Part shown: positions 33,140 through 42,251 of the stretch, piece by piece | Layout of the letters: each line of letters starts with the position of its first letter | Numbering within the stretch: the first letter of the stretch is position 1 | Source of the DNA: Candidatus Bathyarchaeota archaeon | GTDB taxonomy: Archaea > Thermoproteota > Bathyarchaeia > Bathyarchaeales > Bathycorpusculaceae | NCBI GenBank assembly: GCA_026014725.1 | Contig: JAOZHV010000044.1 | Span: 216,272 to 280,271 of the forward strand | Reading direction: 5' to 3' | DNA length: 64,000 nucleotides | Translations under genes and position numbers: made by a program | The notes under the pieces: model-generated | The model's database searches: none | What the model was told of the DNA's origin: nothing | Seen by the model: the letters and a program-made list of their open reading frames with translations, nothing else

Positions 33140-33919
33140 TTGGACAAAAACGACGAAAGCACAAAAATAATGATCGCTTTTGGTCTCAAACGATCTCAAG
33201 CACGAACATACTTGACCCTTCTAGACATAGGGGTTGCCTCGGTAAAAGAAGTGGCAAAGAAGTCAACTGTAGCCCGACCTGACACTTATCGTGCACTAAT
33301 AGATTTGCAAGAACTTGGTCTGGTTGAAAAAATCGTAACGTTCCCAACAAAGTTCAAACCTCTCCCCATTGCAGATGCAGTAAGCATTCTTATGCTGAGA
33401 AGAAATAAAGAAACTGTTGAGTTAGGCAAAAGAGCTAGCGCGCTCATCGGACTTTTAAGCGAAAGGACATTACACACACAGTGGTCAGAAGACAGCCAAT
33501 TAACTACTATCCTTGGAGGAGATGCAATTATCGCTAAACTGCATAAAATTATGCGAAACTCAAAGGAACAAATTTGCGTCTTATGTTCAAAGAAGGAATT
33601 TTTCCAATGCAAACAACTTATCCTTGAAAACTTTCAGAACCCTTTATGCAACACAATAGTTCTCAGGGTTATGACTGAAGACCACGCAGGTCCTCGTGAA
33701 TCAAAGGAAATTCGCGAGTTAAAGAAAAACCCTAATATCCAAATAAAATATCTTGATTCAGTACCCTCTGTTTGCTTTGCTGTTTTTGACAAAAAAGAGA
33801 TTATTCTTATTAACACTCCTGAATTTGGATTTTCAAACTCATCTGTGATCTGGTCAAACAACCCCCGCCTCATAGAATTAGCCCAAAGCTACTTTGAACA
33901 CATCTGGAACCAAACATAA
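33140..33919 (+). CDS. TrmB-family transcriptional regulator
   Basis: About 259 residues. An N-terminal winged helix (about residues 10-75: FGLKRSQARTYLTLLDIGVA, then VARPDTYRALIDLQELGLVE) is followed by a coiled-coil and a phospholipase-D-like effector domain, the TrmB layout for sugar- or metabolite-responsive regulators in archaea. The GGGAG at 33123-33127 serves the TTG at 33140; the GTG at 33116 would place that site inside the gene. A TATA-like TTTATATA at 33063-33070 is the likely promoter. Its target is unknown; the gene lies in the tRNA-flanked zone. Confidence 0.85.
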   Translation: MDKNDESTKIMIAFGLKRSQARTYLTLLDIGVASVKEVAKKSTVARPDTYRALIDLQELGLVEKIVTFPTKFKPLPIADAVSILMLRRNKETVELGKRASALIGLLSERTLHTQWSEDSQLTTILGGDAIIAKLHKIMRNSKEQICVLCSKKEFFQCKQLILENFQNPLCNTIVLRVMTEDHAGPRESKEIRELKKNPNIQIKYLDSVPSVCFAVFDKKEIILINTPEFGFSNSSVIWSNNPRLIELAQSYFEHIWNQT

Positions 33920-34345
33920 CAAATTAAATCCTGCTCCCCTTTGCCAAAATAAACTTTTTTGACCTAAAAAAGGGTTAGAAATCATTAACCGAAGATGTCA
34001 CTGCCTAGAAAAAATCAAAAACTTCAAAATCATAAAGAGCGCTGAGACAAAAATTAGTAAAAAAAGTAACGGTAAAAGTGGACCAAGGGATTTGAACCCC
34101 AACTGGTGGCGGCATCGCCAAATTCTGCCTCTTCTACGCAGACAATTTCCCTTTTTTAGACAGAAAAAAGGATTTTTTCTAATTAAAGAGCATAAAGGCA
34201 ATTTTATTTTCTTGAAAATAGTAAGCAGGTATTGTGTCTTGTTTTGTAGTGTCTTGAGAGCTAACTCGCTTTGTTGTCTTTTCTCTGTGGCGTTGGAGTT
34301 AAGGATGGCAGGTGCGTAAGTTGGGTGAACCTGAAGCTGAAACCG
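33920..34345. other. Intergenic stretch with a tRNA-like relic
   Basis: About 425 bases. It contains the partial tRNA-like sequence at 34079-34150 and AT-rich DNA on both sides. A 75-codon plus-strand frame (34092-34319) is Phe/Arg/Cys-rich with no ribosome site and is not supported. Confidence 0.4.
34079..34110 (-). other. tRNA-3'-end-like remnant
   Basis: The plus strand reads TGGACCAAGGGATTTGAACC, the reverse of a T arm plus 3' acceptor with discriminator A. Two hairpins follow on the minus strand (TCTGC/GCAGA and TGGCG/CGCCA), but no 5' acceptor strand complements GGTCC. I read it as a third relic, though a tRNA with an unusual intron cannot be fully excluded by eye. Confidence 0.4.
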
Positions 34346-35620
34346 TTAATCAGCTATCGCCGTTTTGGACGTTTGGAACCCTGTTTTTCCTCTAACCACG
34401 AACATAGCGGCAGCTAAAACCACCACGGTAGCCACAACCGCAACGACGATTACCCAGCTATCAACGCCACCAAATTGACCTGCCGCCTTCGAAGACCCCA
34501 AAGCGTACACATTGTGGTCCCATGATGCAATGTAAACGATTCCATCCGAGACTGCGGGCGAGGAGTTGATGTGAGCTTGTGTCGTGTACGTCCAGATTTC
34601 CGCGCCATCTGTCGCGTTGAGACAGTAAATGTTGCCGTCCCAGCCGCCGATATAAACATAGTCACCGGCCACGGCGGGAGAGGAATAGATACCATCGTAG
34701 GTTTGGTAGTTCCAGACTTTTTCTCCAGTTTGCGTGTTTAAGCAGTAGACATTTTTATCTGGGGTATCGGATACGCCTGAACCTACGTAGATGTACCCGT
34801 TGGCGACGGCAGGTGAAGAGTCAACCCAACTTTCTATCCAAGAGTTCCACACCTTTTCGCCAGTTAAAGCGTTTAAGCAATAGATGTTGCTGTCCTGTGA
34901 ACCTATGTAGACATATCCATCTACGACTGCAGGGGAAGATTGTATGGTTTTATCTGTAGCATAACTCCAGATTTTTTCTCCTGATGTAGCATCAAGGCAG
35001 TAAACGTTTTTGTCAGCTGAACCAAAATAAACTCTGCCATCCACAACTGCAGGAGAAGAATCCACTAACGCACCTGTAGTGTAATTCCAAATCTTTTTGC
35101 CTGATAGTGCATCTATACAGTAGAGGTCTCCATCCCAAGAACCGATGTAAACACGACCATTTGCGACTGCTGGAGACGACTGAATACTATTTCTCGTTGA
35201 ATAAGACCACACGATTCTACCGTCAGCAGCATCTAAACAGTATACATAACCGTTAAAGCTCCCAAAGTAGAGTTGTCCCTCAGAATAAGCTATAGAGGAA
35301 CTTACTATCGACCTAAAGCTTAAGCTAACTTTCCATACTTGGGAGCCATCCTTTGCGTTAAGACAATAGATTGAGCCAGCGTTAGATGCAATGTAGACTT
35401 TTCCATCTACAATCGTTGGGGATGCACCTATAGTTGATCCCGTGTCAAATTTCCAGAGCACCTCATTCGATGTTGCAGGAGCCGTAGTTGAGTAGCCAGT
35501 GTGTTTTAAATCTCCGCGAAACATCGACCAATCATCGCCCGAAGAAGCTGCTAATACATTCGCGAAAAATGGCGACAACACAACTGCAAGAAATAAGACG
35601 GCAAGCATTTGTTTTTTCAT
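34346..35620 (-). CDS. Secreted PQQ-like beta-propeller protein
   Basis: 424 residues: signal peptide (about 1-25, MLAVLFLAVVLSPFFANVLA), then at least eight PQQ-like repeats of the form VYIGSxDGNIYCLNAxxGxxVW covering about 35-370, then a C-terminal hydrophobic helix (about 380-405) and a short basic tail. Predicted to sit on the outer face of the membrane as a compact propeller. Repeats are very similar to one another, suggesting recent repeat amplification. Ligand unknown. Confidence 0.88.
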   Translation of the reverse strand: MKKQMLAVLFLAVVLSPFFANVLAASSGDDWSMFRGDLKHTGYSTTAPATSNEVLWKFDTGSTIGASPTIVDGKVYIASNAGSIYCLNAKDGSQVWKVSLSFRSIVSSSIAYSEGQLYFGSFNGYVYCLDAADGRIVWSYSTRNSIQSSPAVANGRVYIGSWDGDLYCIDALSGKKIWNYTTGALVDSSPAVVDGRVYFGSADKNVYCLDATSGEKIWSYATDKTIQSSPAVVDGYVYIGSQDSNIYCLNALTGEKVWNSWIESWVDSSPAVANGYIYVGSGVSDTPDKNVYCLNTQTGEKVWNYQTYDGIYSSPAVAGDYVYIGGWDGNIYCLNATDGAEIWTYTTQAHINSSPAVSDGIVYIASWDHNVYALGSSKAAGQFGGVDSWVIVVAVVATVVVLAAAMFVVRGKTGFQTSKTAIAD

Positions 35621-35623
35621 TTT

Positions 35624-35833
35624 TCATCGATTCCGTTCTGTTGCTTCAATTTTTATACTCTCGAGAGCTATTCCGCTGTAATTCGTTTTGCTTATTTCTT
35701 TATCTTCACCGATGATTTCCACTTTAAAGCCTGCTTGCTGTATTTTATCTAAGTAATATTCTTCTGCATTGCACCGTTCACGCATCCAAAAAACCAAATC
35801 TACATCTTTTGGGCAGTTTGGGCTTATGACCAA
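35624..35833 (-). pseudogene. C-terminal fragment of an ArsM-like methyltransferase
   Basis: A 69-codon frame whose second half (AEEYYLDKIQQAGFKVEIIG, then GIALESIKIEA) resembles the C-terminal part of arsenite S-adenosylmethyltransferases (xxYLxxIxxAGFxxVxI...SIxVxA). The SAM-binding part is missing and the frame is closed just upstream by TGA. The TTG at the left end has no ribosome site. I take it as a gene remnant. Confidence 0.45.
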
Positions 35834-35958
35834 AATTGTTATTCACGTCCCTTCTTGGTTGTCTGCGCCCTTTTTAGGGGGATTTGTTATTAAAAGATTT
35901 ACCCAAATCTATCCCTGACCAACAGCTGTTAAAAAATTCCTTAAATGCGCGATGCTAG

Positions 35959-36102
35959 ATGAGCATAGATCCTAGCATTAACAGCGCCTTCGACGACCCC
36001 GCCTCGGTTTTGGGTTATCAAGAAGAGCAGTTAGCGAAGTTTAGGGAAGTAAGAGACCAGATTGAGGCGAAGATTACGTCTTGGCTCAAAACAAGGGCGT
36101 AA
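35959..36102 (+). pseudogene. C-terminal fragment of an arsenate-reductase/LMW-phosphatase-like protein
   Basis: A 47-codon frame, [20 protein letters not shown] then [20 protein letters not shown]. It resembles the last third of ArsC-type low-molecular-weight phosphatases (FDDPAxxxGxxEExLxxFRxVRDEIxxRIxxWL). The phosphate-binding CxxNxxRS loop is absent and nothing upstream supplies it. Its proximity to the ArsM-like fragment on the other strand suggests the wreck of an arsenic-resistance locus. Confidence 0.5.
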
Positions 36103-36220
36103 TTCAAGTTAATGGTTGATTAATGAACTGATATTCCCCTCAAGTATTTAGTCGAGTGTTTCCCATACAGCGTCAGCCTTTACTTTCAATTCCCGTTTCT
36201 TGGGATTTTTTCAATGCACC

Positions 36221-36295
36221 TGCAAGCTCATAGAATCAGGCTTTGAGTTCGTATGCGACTTTGACCGCAACAAAATCTTCAGAAAACGCAAATAA
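36221..36295 (+). pseudogene. Short gene tail, possibly of a tyrosine recombinase
   Basis: A 24-codon in-frame tail ending FEFVCDFDRNKIFRKRK and TAA. From memory, several archaeal integrases end in a similar F-x-x-RKRK peptide, but I cannot verify this. Its position 58 bases from the tRNA-Ala 3' end, where integrase ends are expected after tRNA-targeted integration, is the reason to record it. Confidence 0.25.
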
Positions 36296-36352
36296 CAAGG
36301 TTAACCACAGCAACCGCCAGAGTACCGGGAATCACTAGAAAGCATGTATAAG

Positions 36353-36426
36353 TGGACCGGGGGGGATTTGAACCCCCGACCTCTTGAGTGCAAGTCAAGC
36401 GTTCATACCAACTGAACTACCGGCCC
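36353..36426 (-). tRNA. tRNA-Ala (UGC)
   Basis: A complete 74-base cloverleaf on the minus strand. Acceptor GGGCCGG pairs with CCGGTCC and includes the G3-U70 alanine identity pair. D stem is GTTC/GAAC, anticodon stem CTTGA/TCAAG with loop CTTGCAC (anticodon TGC). T stem is GGGGG/CCCCC with loop TTCAAAT. The discriminator is A and CCA is not encoded. No intron. Confidence 0.95.
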
Positions 36427-36558
36427 GTTGCTTTTCTTCCATTCATTAGCATTCGATGATATTTAGGTTTTGTTTGATGCAAAGGCGAATTACAAGAGGA
36501 AATGGTTGATTAAAAAATAAAATAGAATAAGCATACAACGGTTGATTAAGCGATTAGC

Positions 36559-36702
36559 TTAATATCGTTTTGGCCTTGCGGGTCGTTTCTTTGACCAACA
36601 TTCTCGACAGTATACTGGTCTGTTTGGGTCTGGTTTGAATGGAACTTCGCATTCTTGACCGCATTCAGAGCAAGTTGCCTTGTGCATTTCTTTTCCGGAC
36701 AC
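36559..36702 (-). CDS. 47-residue zinc-ribbon-like protein (CxxC...CxxC)
   Basis: GTG at 36702 opens a 47-codon frame ending TAA at 36559. Two knuckles, CSECGQEC and YCRECW, are separated by a Pro-rich loop, and the tail is basic (SKKRPARPKRY). This matches the short CxxC-x17-CxxC archaeal family, which is presumed zinc-binding and possibly nucleic-acid-associated. A GGAG site lies about 11 bases upstream. Its own AT-rich promoter region follows the adenosine-kinase divergent gap. Confidence 0.7.
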   Translation of the reverse strand: MSGKEMHKATCSECGQECEVPFKPDPNRPVYCRECWSKKRPARPKRY

Positions 36703-36873
36703 TATACTTTCAACTCCTTCTAACATTTACGGTGCAAAAATTGCTTCTTGCAACGTCAGTATGCATTGTAATGAGAAATATAAAAATTTATCATTGACTT
36801 CACTCGCTCAAACACACGGTTAAAAGTTATATTTCTGCATCAGATAAACATAAACACGGAGACCTGAAGGATA

Positions 36874-37359
36874 ATGGAGTTTAAACAGGTTAAAATTGAT
36901 CCTCCTAAAGACTGCAACGTCATCTTAGGCATGGCACATTTCATAAAAACCGCTGAAGACCTCTACGAAGCACTGGTTAACTCTGTGCCCAACATCAAAT
37001 TTGGGCTGGCTTTCTGCGAGAGTTCTGGACCCTGCCTTGTCAGGCAAGAAGGAAACGATGAGGAACTGAGGCGTTTGGTTGCTGAGAAAGCCTTCGAAAT
37101 AGGCTGCGGTCACAGCTTTTTAATCTACATCAAAAACGCTTACCCGCTGAATGTTTTGGATAAAATCAAGAAAGTGCCCGAGGTCTGCACGATTTATGCT
37201 GCAACAGCCAACCCGCTGGAAGTTTTGGTTGCTGAAACTACGCAAGGAAGAGGCATCATCGGTGTTGTGGACGGATTGAAAAGTAAAGGCATAGAAACTG
37301 ATAACGACATAGCGGAAAGGCGGCAGTTTCTGCGCAAAATAGGTTACAAACTTGGCTAA
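36874..37359 (+). CDS. Adenosine-specific kinase (DUF355 family)
   Basis: 161 residues matching the archaeal/bacterial adenosine-specific kinase family throughout: [40 protein letters not shown], and the C-terminal [16 protein letters not shown]. Members phosphorylate adenosine to AMP in nucleoside salvage. Length is typical (about 160). A TTATATTT element near 36827 is a plausible TATA box, and GGAGACC/GAAGGA precedes the ATG. It overlaps the convergent threonine dehydratase by 4 bases. Confidence 0.9.
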   Translation: MEFKQVKIDPPKDCNVILGMAHFIKTAEDLYEALVNSVPNIKFGLAFCESSGPCLVRQEGNDEELRRLVAEKAFEIGCGHSFLIYIKNAYPLNVLDKIKKVPEVCTIYAATANPLEVLVAETTQGRGIIGVVDGLKSKGIETDNDIAERRQFLRKIGYKLG

Positions 37360-38345
37360 CGGCATTCCCGTTGCGAGTCTACGATGCTTTTGAACAGTGA
37401 GTCGTCAATGTTTCCGCCAGTAATAACTACAGCCACCGTTTGACCGATAAACAAGCCACTGTTTTCCAGCAACATCGCAATGCCTGCAACGCCTGAGCCT
37501 TCAACGATTTGATTCTCGTTTTTCCAAAGCAAATAAACCGCTTTCCTAATCGTTTCCTCCTTAACCAAAACCACCCTGTCAACGTACCGTTGCGCGATTG
37601 AGAAGGTTATGGAGCCCCTCTCTATCCCGCCAGAGAGCCCCTCAGCAACAGTGTAAGGTTGGTGTCTGTGTGGGGAAACGATTCTGGCAGCCTTCAAAGA
37701 CTCATACATAACAGGCACCGCCTCGGACTGAACACCAATAACTTCAGCGCTCGTTTTTTGGCTTTTAACCGCTATGCTAACACCCGAGATTAAGCCTCCA
37801 CCCCCAACGGGCACAATAACCGCATCAACATTTGGCAGTTCTTTGAGAATCTCTAACCCGGCAGTTCCATGCCCAGCAACAATTAACTCATCATTGTACG
37901 GCGAAATGTAGAGGCGCCCCTCTTGTTTGGCGATTTCTTTGGCTTTAGCTTCAGATTCAGGATAAGTGTCACCATACAACAAAAGGTCAGCGCCAAACTG
38001 CCTTATCCCGTCAACCTTAACCTTCGGCGTGTTAGTCGGAACTACAACCTTAGCAGAAAAGCCGAGTTCCCGAGCGCCAAAAGCGACGGCTTGCCCGTGA
38101 TTGCCAGCCGAAGCCGTCACAACTCCCAAAGCCTTCTCTCCTGGACTTAGGTGCAACAGTTTGTTTATGACACCGCGAATCTTGAATGAATGAGTGACCT
38201 GTAAGTTGTCAAGCTTCAAATAAACATCAGCCTTACATACCTCACTTAGAAAGTTTGAGCGTTTCAAAGGCGTTTGCTTCGCATAGGGCGCTATGACTTT
38301 TTGTGCTTCCCATATATCCTGTAGGTTCACCAATTCTATCACCAT
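37356..38345 (-). CDS. Threonine ammonia-lyase (PLP-dependent)
   Basis: A 329-residue fold-type II PLP enzyme. Lys in [14 protein letters not shown] forms the cofactor Schiff base, TASAGNHGQ binds the substrate carboxylate, and VGGGGLISG binds the PLP phosphate. It converts threonine to 2-oxobutyrate and ammonia. With 329 residues it lacks the C-terminal ACT-like regulatory domain, so it is the catabolic/non-feedback type or a serine/threonine dehydratase; serine racemase activity is an alternative. Confidence 0.88.
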   Translation of the reverse strand: MVIELVNLQDIWEAQKVIAPYAKQTPLKRSNFLSEVCKADVYLKLDNLQVTHSFKIRGVINKLLHLSPGEKALGVVTASAGNHGQAVAFGARELGFSAKVVVPTNTPKVKVDGIRQFGADLLLYGDTYPESEAKAKEIAKQEGRLYISPYNDELIVAGHGTAGLEILKELPNVDAVIVPVGGGGLISGVSIAVKSQKTSAEVIGVQSEAVPVMYESLKAARIVSPHRHQPYTVAEGLSGGIERGSITFSIAQRYVDRVVLVKEETIRKAVYLLWKNENQIVEGSGVAGIAMLLENSGLFIGQTVAVVITGGNIDDSLFKSIVDSQRECR

Positions 38346-38434
38346 AAAACTATCTGCTGACTTGTTACTGTAGCACCATAAACTATTTTAGCTTACTTAA
38401 GAATCACCTAACAAACATTTGAACTGGTGTTTTT

Positions 38435-39286
38435 ATGAGTTTAGAAAGAAACATGGCTCAACTGGAAGCTTACAGGCAACAACAATCCGAAGAGCAACAA
38501 AGGCTCAAGGATAGAATGGGAAAAATCAAACATAAAATAGCCGTAATAAGCGGTAAAGGAGGCGTAGGCAAGAGCACCATAACCGTGAACCTTGCCGCGG
38601 CTTTCGCCCAAAAAGGAAAAAAAGTCGGCGTTTTAGACGCAGATATTCATGGACCAAGCGTTCCAAAACTTCTCGGCTTAGAAGGACGACAAGTCAAAAC
38701 TGGCCCGCCAGGTGTTTTCCCTGTTGAGGGACCATTGGGCATGAAGGTTATGTCTATTGATTTCTTTTTGTCCGAGCAGATGCCGACCATTTGGCGTGGT
38801 CCCCTAAAAATGAGAGCTATCCGCCAGTTTCTCTCAGACATCGTTTGGGGCGAACTAGATTTCCTCTTCATCGATTTGCCGCCTGGAACAGGTGATGAAC
38901 CGCTCAGTATCGCTCAACTTTTGCCTGAAATTGACGGTGTAGTAATTGTTACTATGCCTTCGCAGTTGTCAAGCTCCATAGTCAAGAAAGCCATAACTTT
39001 CGCTCAACGATTAAACATGCCAATCATTGGCGTAGTGGAGAATATGAGCGGGTTTATTTGTCCGCATTGTGGTGAAAAAACCGAGATTTTCCAGGCTGGC
39101 GGCGGAAAAGACATGGCACAGCAAGCGGACATGACTTTTTTGGGCAGCATTCCCATTGACCCAAAGGTCGGTGTGGATTCGGATAAGGGAACGCCGTTTG
39201 TTTTGTCACAAAAAAATTCTGCGGCAACAGTGGCGTTCATGGAAGTTGTTGAAAAAGTCGAGGATTACCTCAACAAAAACAAGTAA
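38435..39286 (+). CDS. Mrp/NBP35-family ATP-binding iron-sulfur carrier
   Basis: A 283-residue P-loop ATPase that assembles or delivers Fe-S clusters. The deviant Walker A is GKGGVGKSTITVN (about residue 40), DADIHGPS follows in the switch region, and IDLPPGTGDEPLS is the Mrp signature. A single CPHCG near residue 212 holds the bridging cluster at the dimer interface. The long charged N-terminus (residues 1-30) is common in archaeal Mrp. The ATG has a GGTG upstream. Confidence 0.95.
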   Translation: MSLERNMAQLEAYRQQQSEEQQRLKDRMGKIKHKIAVISGKGGVGKSTITVNLAAAFAQKGKKVGVLDADIHGPSVPKLLGLEGRQVKTGPPGVFPVEGPLGMKVMSIDFFLSEQMPTIWRGPLKMRAIRQFLSDIVWGELDFLFIDLPPGTGDEPLSIAQLLPEIDGVVIVTMPSQLSSSIVKKAITFAQRLNMPIIGVVENMSGFICPHCGEKTEIFQAGGGKDMAQQADMTFLGSIPIDPKVGVDSDKGTPFVLSQKNSAATVAFMEVVEKVEDYLNKNK

Positions 39287-39355
39287 CTCTTTTTTTGGTA
39301 AAAAGGTTGGAGAGCTTAAAACTCCCGTTTTTTATTGGTTTGTCCTGCCATGGTT

Positions 39356-39643
39356 CTACTTAGATAGAGTAATTTCTATCGTGGAAACCATCCTGGACTT
39401 GTTTTCGCCTTCTCTTGGTGGCATCTCTGCGGTTCCGATTGCGATCTTTGTCACTTTAAGGTCTTTGATGAAGCGACTTCTGGTGATTTCTGCAACGTCA
39501 ACGGCGGTGGTGATTGCTTGGCCTCGTGCTTTTAGAGTTATTTCTTTTTGGGCTCCTGAAGAGAATGCTGTTATGATAGCGAGCACATAGCTCATTGGTG
39601 GTTTGTTTCCAACGAAAATCACGTCATTAGATTTTTCTGCCAT
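39356..39643 (-). CDS. albA: Alba, archaeal chromatin protein
   Basis: A 95-residue DNA/RNA-binding dimer. The signature region NDVIFVGNKPPMSYVLAII and EITLKARGQAITTAVDVAEI includes the conserved lysine environment acetylated in other Alba proteins. IGTAEMPPREGENKSRMVST forms the DNA-touching hairpin. AGGAGTG precedes the ATG. The gene is isolated between two plus-strand genes, as is common for alba. Confidence 0.97.
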   Translation of the reverse strand: MAEKSNDVIFVGNKPPMSYVLAIITAFSSGAQKEITLKARGQAITTAVDVAEITRSRFIKDLKVTKIAIGTAEMPPREGENKSRMVSTIEITLSK

Positions 39644-39873
39644 TTTTATTTCACTCCTTTTTATAGTTGTTTCTTTTGCAATGTTAGTAACGTTCTATCC
39701 GTCGGCTTGACTTTTGAACGTTACTGCATTAGTACGCTAATCTTCCTTATAAACGCAATTCAGCACTCAGACTCCGAGATAGTACTCAGGACATATAAGA
39801 ATTCGAAGCCTGTCTCAAAAAGCGCTAAAGTTTTATACCTCAACCTGAAAGGGAAGAGTACGCATGGAGAATT

Positions 39874-40650
39874 ATGCCAATGTCTGTGTCACCTAGTCTT
39901 CGAGAAGTTTTAGCTAGAAGAATCGCTGGAGAAATAATCCTCTCAAATAAGCCAGGGGCAACCATGCGTAAGTGGCGAGAACTTTTCGCAATTTCTCAGA
40001 TGAATTTATCGGAAGCCATGAAGCTCTCCGCCTCCGTTATTAGTGACTATGAAAGTGGCAGGCGAGAAAGCCCGGGTGCAAAGTTCATCCGAAGGTTTGT
40101 ACTTGCATTATTGCAGATTGACGAGCAAAAGGGTAGCCGCTTCATAAGAGAATTCGCAAAACTAACCAGTTCACCCAGCATGGCAGTGATGGATTTGCGT
40201 GAATTTCCCATTCCTGTACGTGTCGAATACCTGTGCAAAGCTATCGGCGGAGAAGTGGTTGCTTGCAGGGAAAAGTACGTTAAAGAGGTTAACGGCTACA
40301 CTGTTATAGATAGCCGCAAGGCAGTTGAGGCATATTCTGGCTTGGACTACGCTCAACTTTTCGGTGCCACGACCGAGAGAGCACTGGTATTCACTAATGT
40401 TGAATCTGGATGCTTGCCCATGATGATTGTGCGAGTCAGTAGCTTAAAGCCTAGAATAGTAGTTTTCCATAAGACCCGCCCTGACGAAGAATCCGTGCGC
40501 ATAGCTGAGTACGAACAGATACCGCTTATTTATTCTACTGCCCCAAATGTTGAGCAACTGGTGAAGTCTTTGCGTAAACTCTACCGCATAGCACTACGAA
40601 TTAAACTAGGCAAAAAGCGGGTGCGCCCCCCGCCAAAAATAAGCACATAG
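39874..40650 (+). CDS. XRE-type HTH regulator, archaeal COG1709-like
   Basis: 258 residues. A helix-turn-helix (about residues 31-75: MRKWRELFAISQMNLSEAMK, SASVISDYESGRRESPGAKF) is followed by a conserved C-terminal domain (IPVRVEYLCKAIGGEVVA ... LVFTNVESGCLPMMIVRV) of unknown ligand found in archaeal regulators. The C-terminus is basic. It has no linked target gene in an operon. Confidence 0.75.
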   Translation: MPMSVSPSLREVLARRIAGEIILSNKPGATMRKWRELFAISQMNLSEAMKLSASVISDYESGRRESPGAKFIRRFVLALLQIDEQKGSRFIREFAKLTSSPSMAVMDLREFPIPVRVEYLCKAIGGEVVACREKYVKEVNGYTVIDSRKAVEAYSGLDYAQLFGATTERALVFTNVESGCLPMMIVRVSSLKPRIVVFHKTRPDEESVRIAEYEQIPLIYSTAPNVEQLVKSLRKLYRIALRIKLGKKRVRPPPKIST

Positions 40651-40683
40651 GCTCCCTGAATATTTCAAGCATTTGTTTTTGAC

Positions 40684-41754
40684 TTAGGCGAGTTTTCTTA
40701 TTTCTGGTTTTACGTCCCCTTCTATTCCCAACGTCTTGGCTTCCTCAACCTGCAACATGCAGTCTACATGCGTCGCATCGTTGAAAACCCTATAATCAGC
40801 CATCTCTAGGAATGCGCCATCAATGGATACAGGCGAGTCAGCTGCAAGTACTCCTATATCTTTCATGACAATTTTGCCTGGGTTAGGCAAGCAGTCGCAG
40901 TACTCCGATATGTCCTTGGCAAAGCTGACGTAGGAAACTTTTTTTGGCTTGAATGTTGAGCGCACACCAAAAGCTGCTGAAGCAAGCGCCTTTGAGAGGT
41001 TTTCTTTGTTAACGTAGGTTATAGCTTGCATTGGGCAAACGTTGAGGCATACAGAGCAACGCATGCATAAAGGCGAGGTGTTCCTTGCTTTTCCCTCGAT
41101 GATTTCAGGCAAGTCTAAACTGCAAGCTTCTTTACATTTTCCGCATCCTGTGCACTTTGAAGTGTCAATTTCTAAACCCACCGTGCGATGCTGCCGAAGT
41201 TTTCCAGCTCGCGAGGTGCAACCCATACCTAAATTCTTGATGGCACCGCCAAAACCGCTAAGTTCATGCCCCTTGCAATGGGAAACTACAATCATGGCAT
41301 CGGCTTCCGCTATGGCGCCTGACACTTCTATTTCTTGCAGGATACCTCTTGTTTTTACTAATCGGTAATTTTCGCCTTTTAGGCCATCGGCAACAATGAA
41401 TGGTGCCCTGTTAAAACCGTTTGTCAACGCGTTTATCATGTGGTCATAAGCGTTATGACGCTGCGCATGATAGTACGTGTTAGAATCGGTTAGAAAGGGT
41501 TTGCCGCCTGCCTCTTTAACCCGCCGGACTACGTCGTGAACAAAGAACGGTTGCACAAAATAGGGATTACCAAATTCGCCGACATGAATTTTTACGGCAA
41601 CAAGGTCACCCTTCTCGATACAGTCAAAGGTGCCTGCAGCGTCATAGAGGCGGTTTGCCTCATCAATCATGTTGCGGCTAATATCCCATGGAACCAGGTG
41701 AACAGTCATACAATTATGCCCCTTTGCACGTATTTTAGCAATTATGCTTTCCAT
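40684..41754 (-). CDS. DUF362 protein with two 4Fe-4S ferredoxin motifs
   Basis: 356 residues. The N-terminal half is DUF362 (VAVKIHVGEFGNPYFVQPFF ... MIVVSHCKGHELSGFGGAIK). The ferredoxin insert has CTGCGKCKEAC and CMRCSVCLNVCP near residues 200-240, giving two [4Fe-4S] sites. This architecture is widespread in methanogens and anaerobic archaea; a redox role is likely but the reaction is unknown. Start ATG as given; a second ATG 15 codons in (MTVHLVPW) is an alternative. Confidence 0.85.
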   Translation of the reverse strand: MESIIAKIRAKGHNCMTVHLVPWDISRNMIDEANRLYDAAGTFDCIEKGDLVAVKIHVGEFGNPYFVQPFFVHDVVRRVKEAGGKPFLTDSNTYYHAQRHNAYDHMINALTNGFNRAPFIVADGLKGENYRLVKTRGILQEIEVSGAIAEADAMIVVSHCKGHELSGFGGAIKNLGMGCTSRAGKLRQHRTVGLEIDTSKCTGCGKCKEACSLDLPEIIEGKARNTSPLCMRCSVCLNVCPMQAITYVNKENLSKALASAAFGVRSTFKPKKVSYVSFAKDISEYCDCLPNPGKIVMKDIGVLAADSPVSIDGAFLEMADYRVFNDATHVDCMLQVEEAKTLGIEGDVKPEIRKLA

Positions 41755-41804
41755 ATAAAAGTAATGATAAGAAATAACAAACCAAACGATATCAGAATTA
41801 ATAG

Positions 41805-42062
41805 CTAGTATTTTTTGCCTAAACTCAACTTTTTCTCAATCTCAGAAACATCTGCTTTGCTATCTGCCAAAATGTTTAGCCATAACTCGAACTCCGCTTG
41901 TGAAATCTCCTTTTGGATGATGCCTTTCTGGTCGCCTGAAAAATACTGGGAGGGCTGATTGGAATGCAGTTTTACGTAAAAAATGCGGTCTGCAATCACT
42001 ATTTGTGAAGAACAGCCTGCCCGTTCGCCTGCGGCATAATCAATCGTGTAACCCAAGTCCAT
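41805..42062 (-). CDS. Small hypothetical protein
   Basis: 85 residues, mixed alpha/beta, with no recognised motif. The opening MDLGYTIDYAAGERAGCSSQ and IVIADRIFYVKLHSNQPSQY could be a beta sheet, followed by helices (ISQAEFELWLNILADSKADV). It may be a small soluble domain. Sits 50 bases upstream of the DUF362 gene in the same direction and could be co-transcribed. Confidence 0.55.
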   Translation of the reverse strand: MDLGYTIDYAAGERAGCSSQIVIADRIFYVKLHSNQPSQYFSGDQKGIIQKEISQAEFELWLNILADSKADVSEIEKKLSLGKKY

Positions 42063-42251
42063 TGACCTCTGCTGAATGCGTTAGTTTGTCATTACTTAAA
42101 ATTTTCTGTGAAAAAGACAATCTCCTGCTGGTACAGGTAATCCGAAAATTCATAGTCATGGGAGTAGTGGCAGGGGGATGCGGCGCTATTCTGTGGTTTA
42201 GTTGCTTTTTAGGTTTATTTCAGCCTTTGTTTTGATTGTGTAGGATACCGT

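Noticed and set aside
31428-34150. The tRNA-like sequences as complete functional tRNAs
   Set aside because: None has a 5' acceptor strand complementary to GGTCC, and the T stems are broken; only 36353-36426 folds fully.
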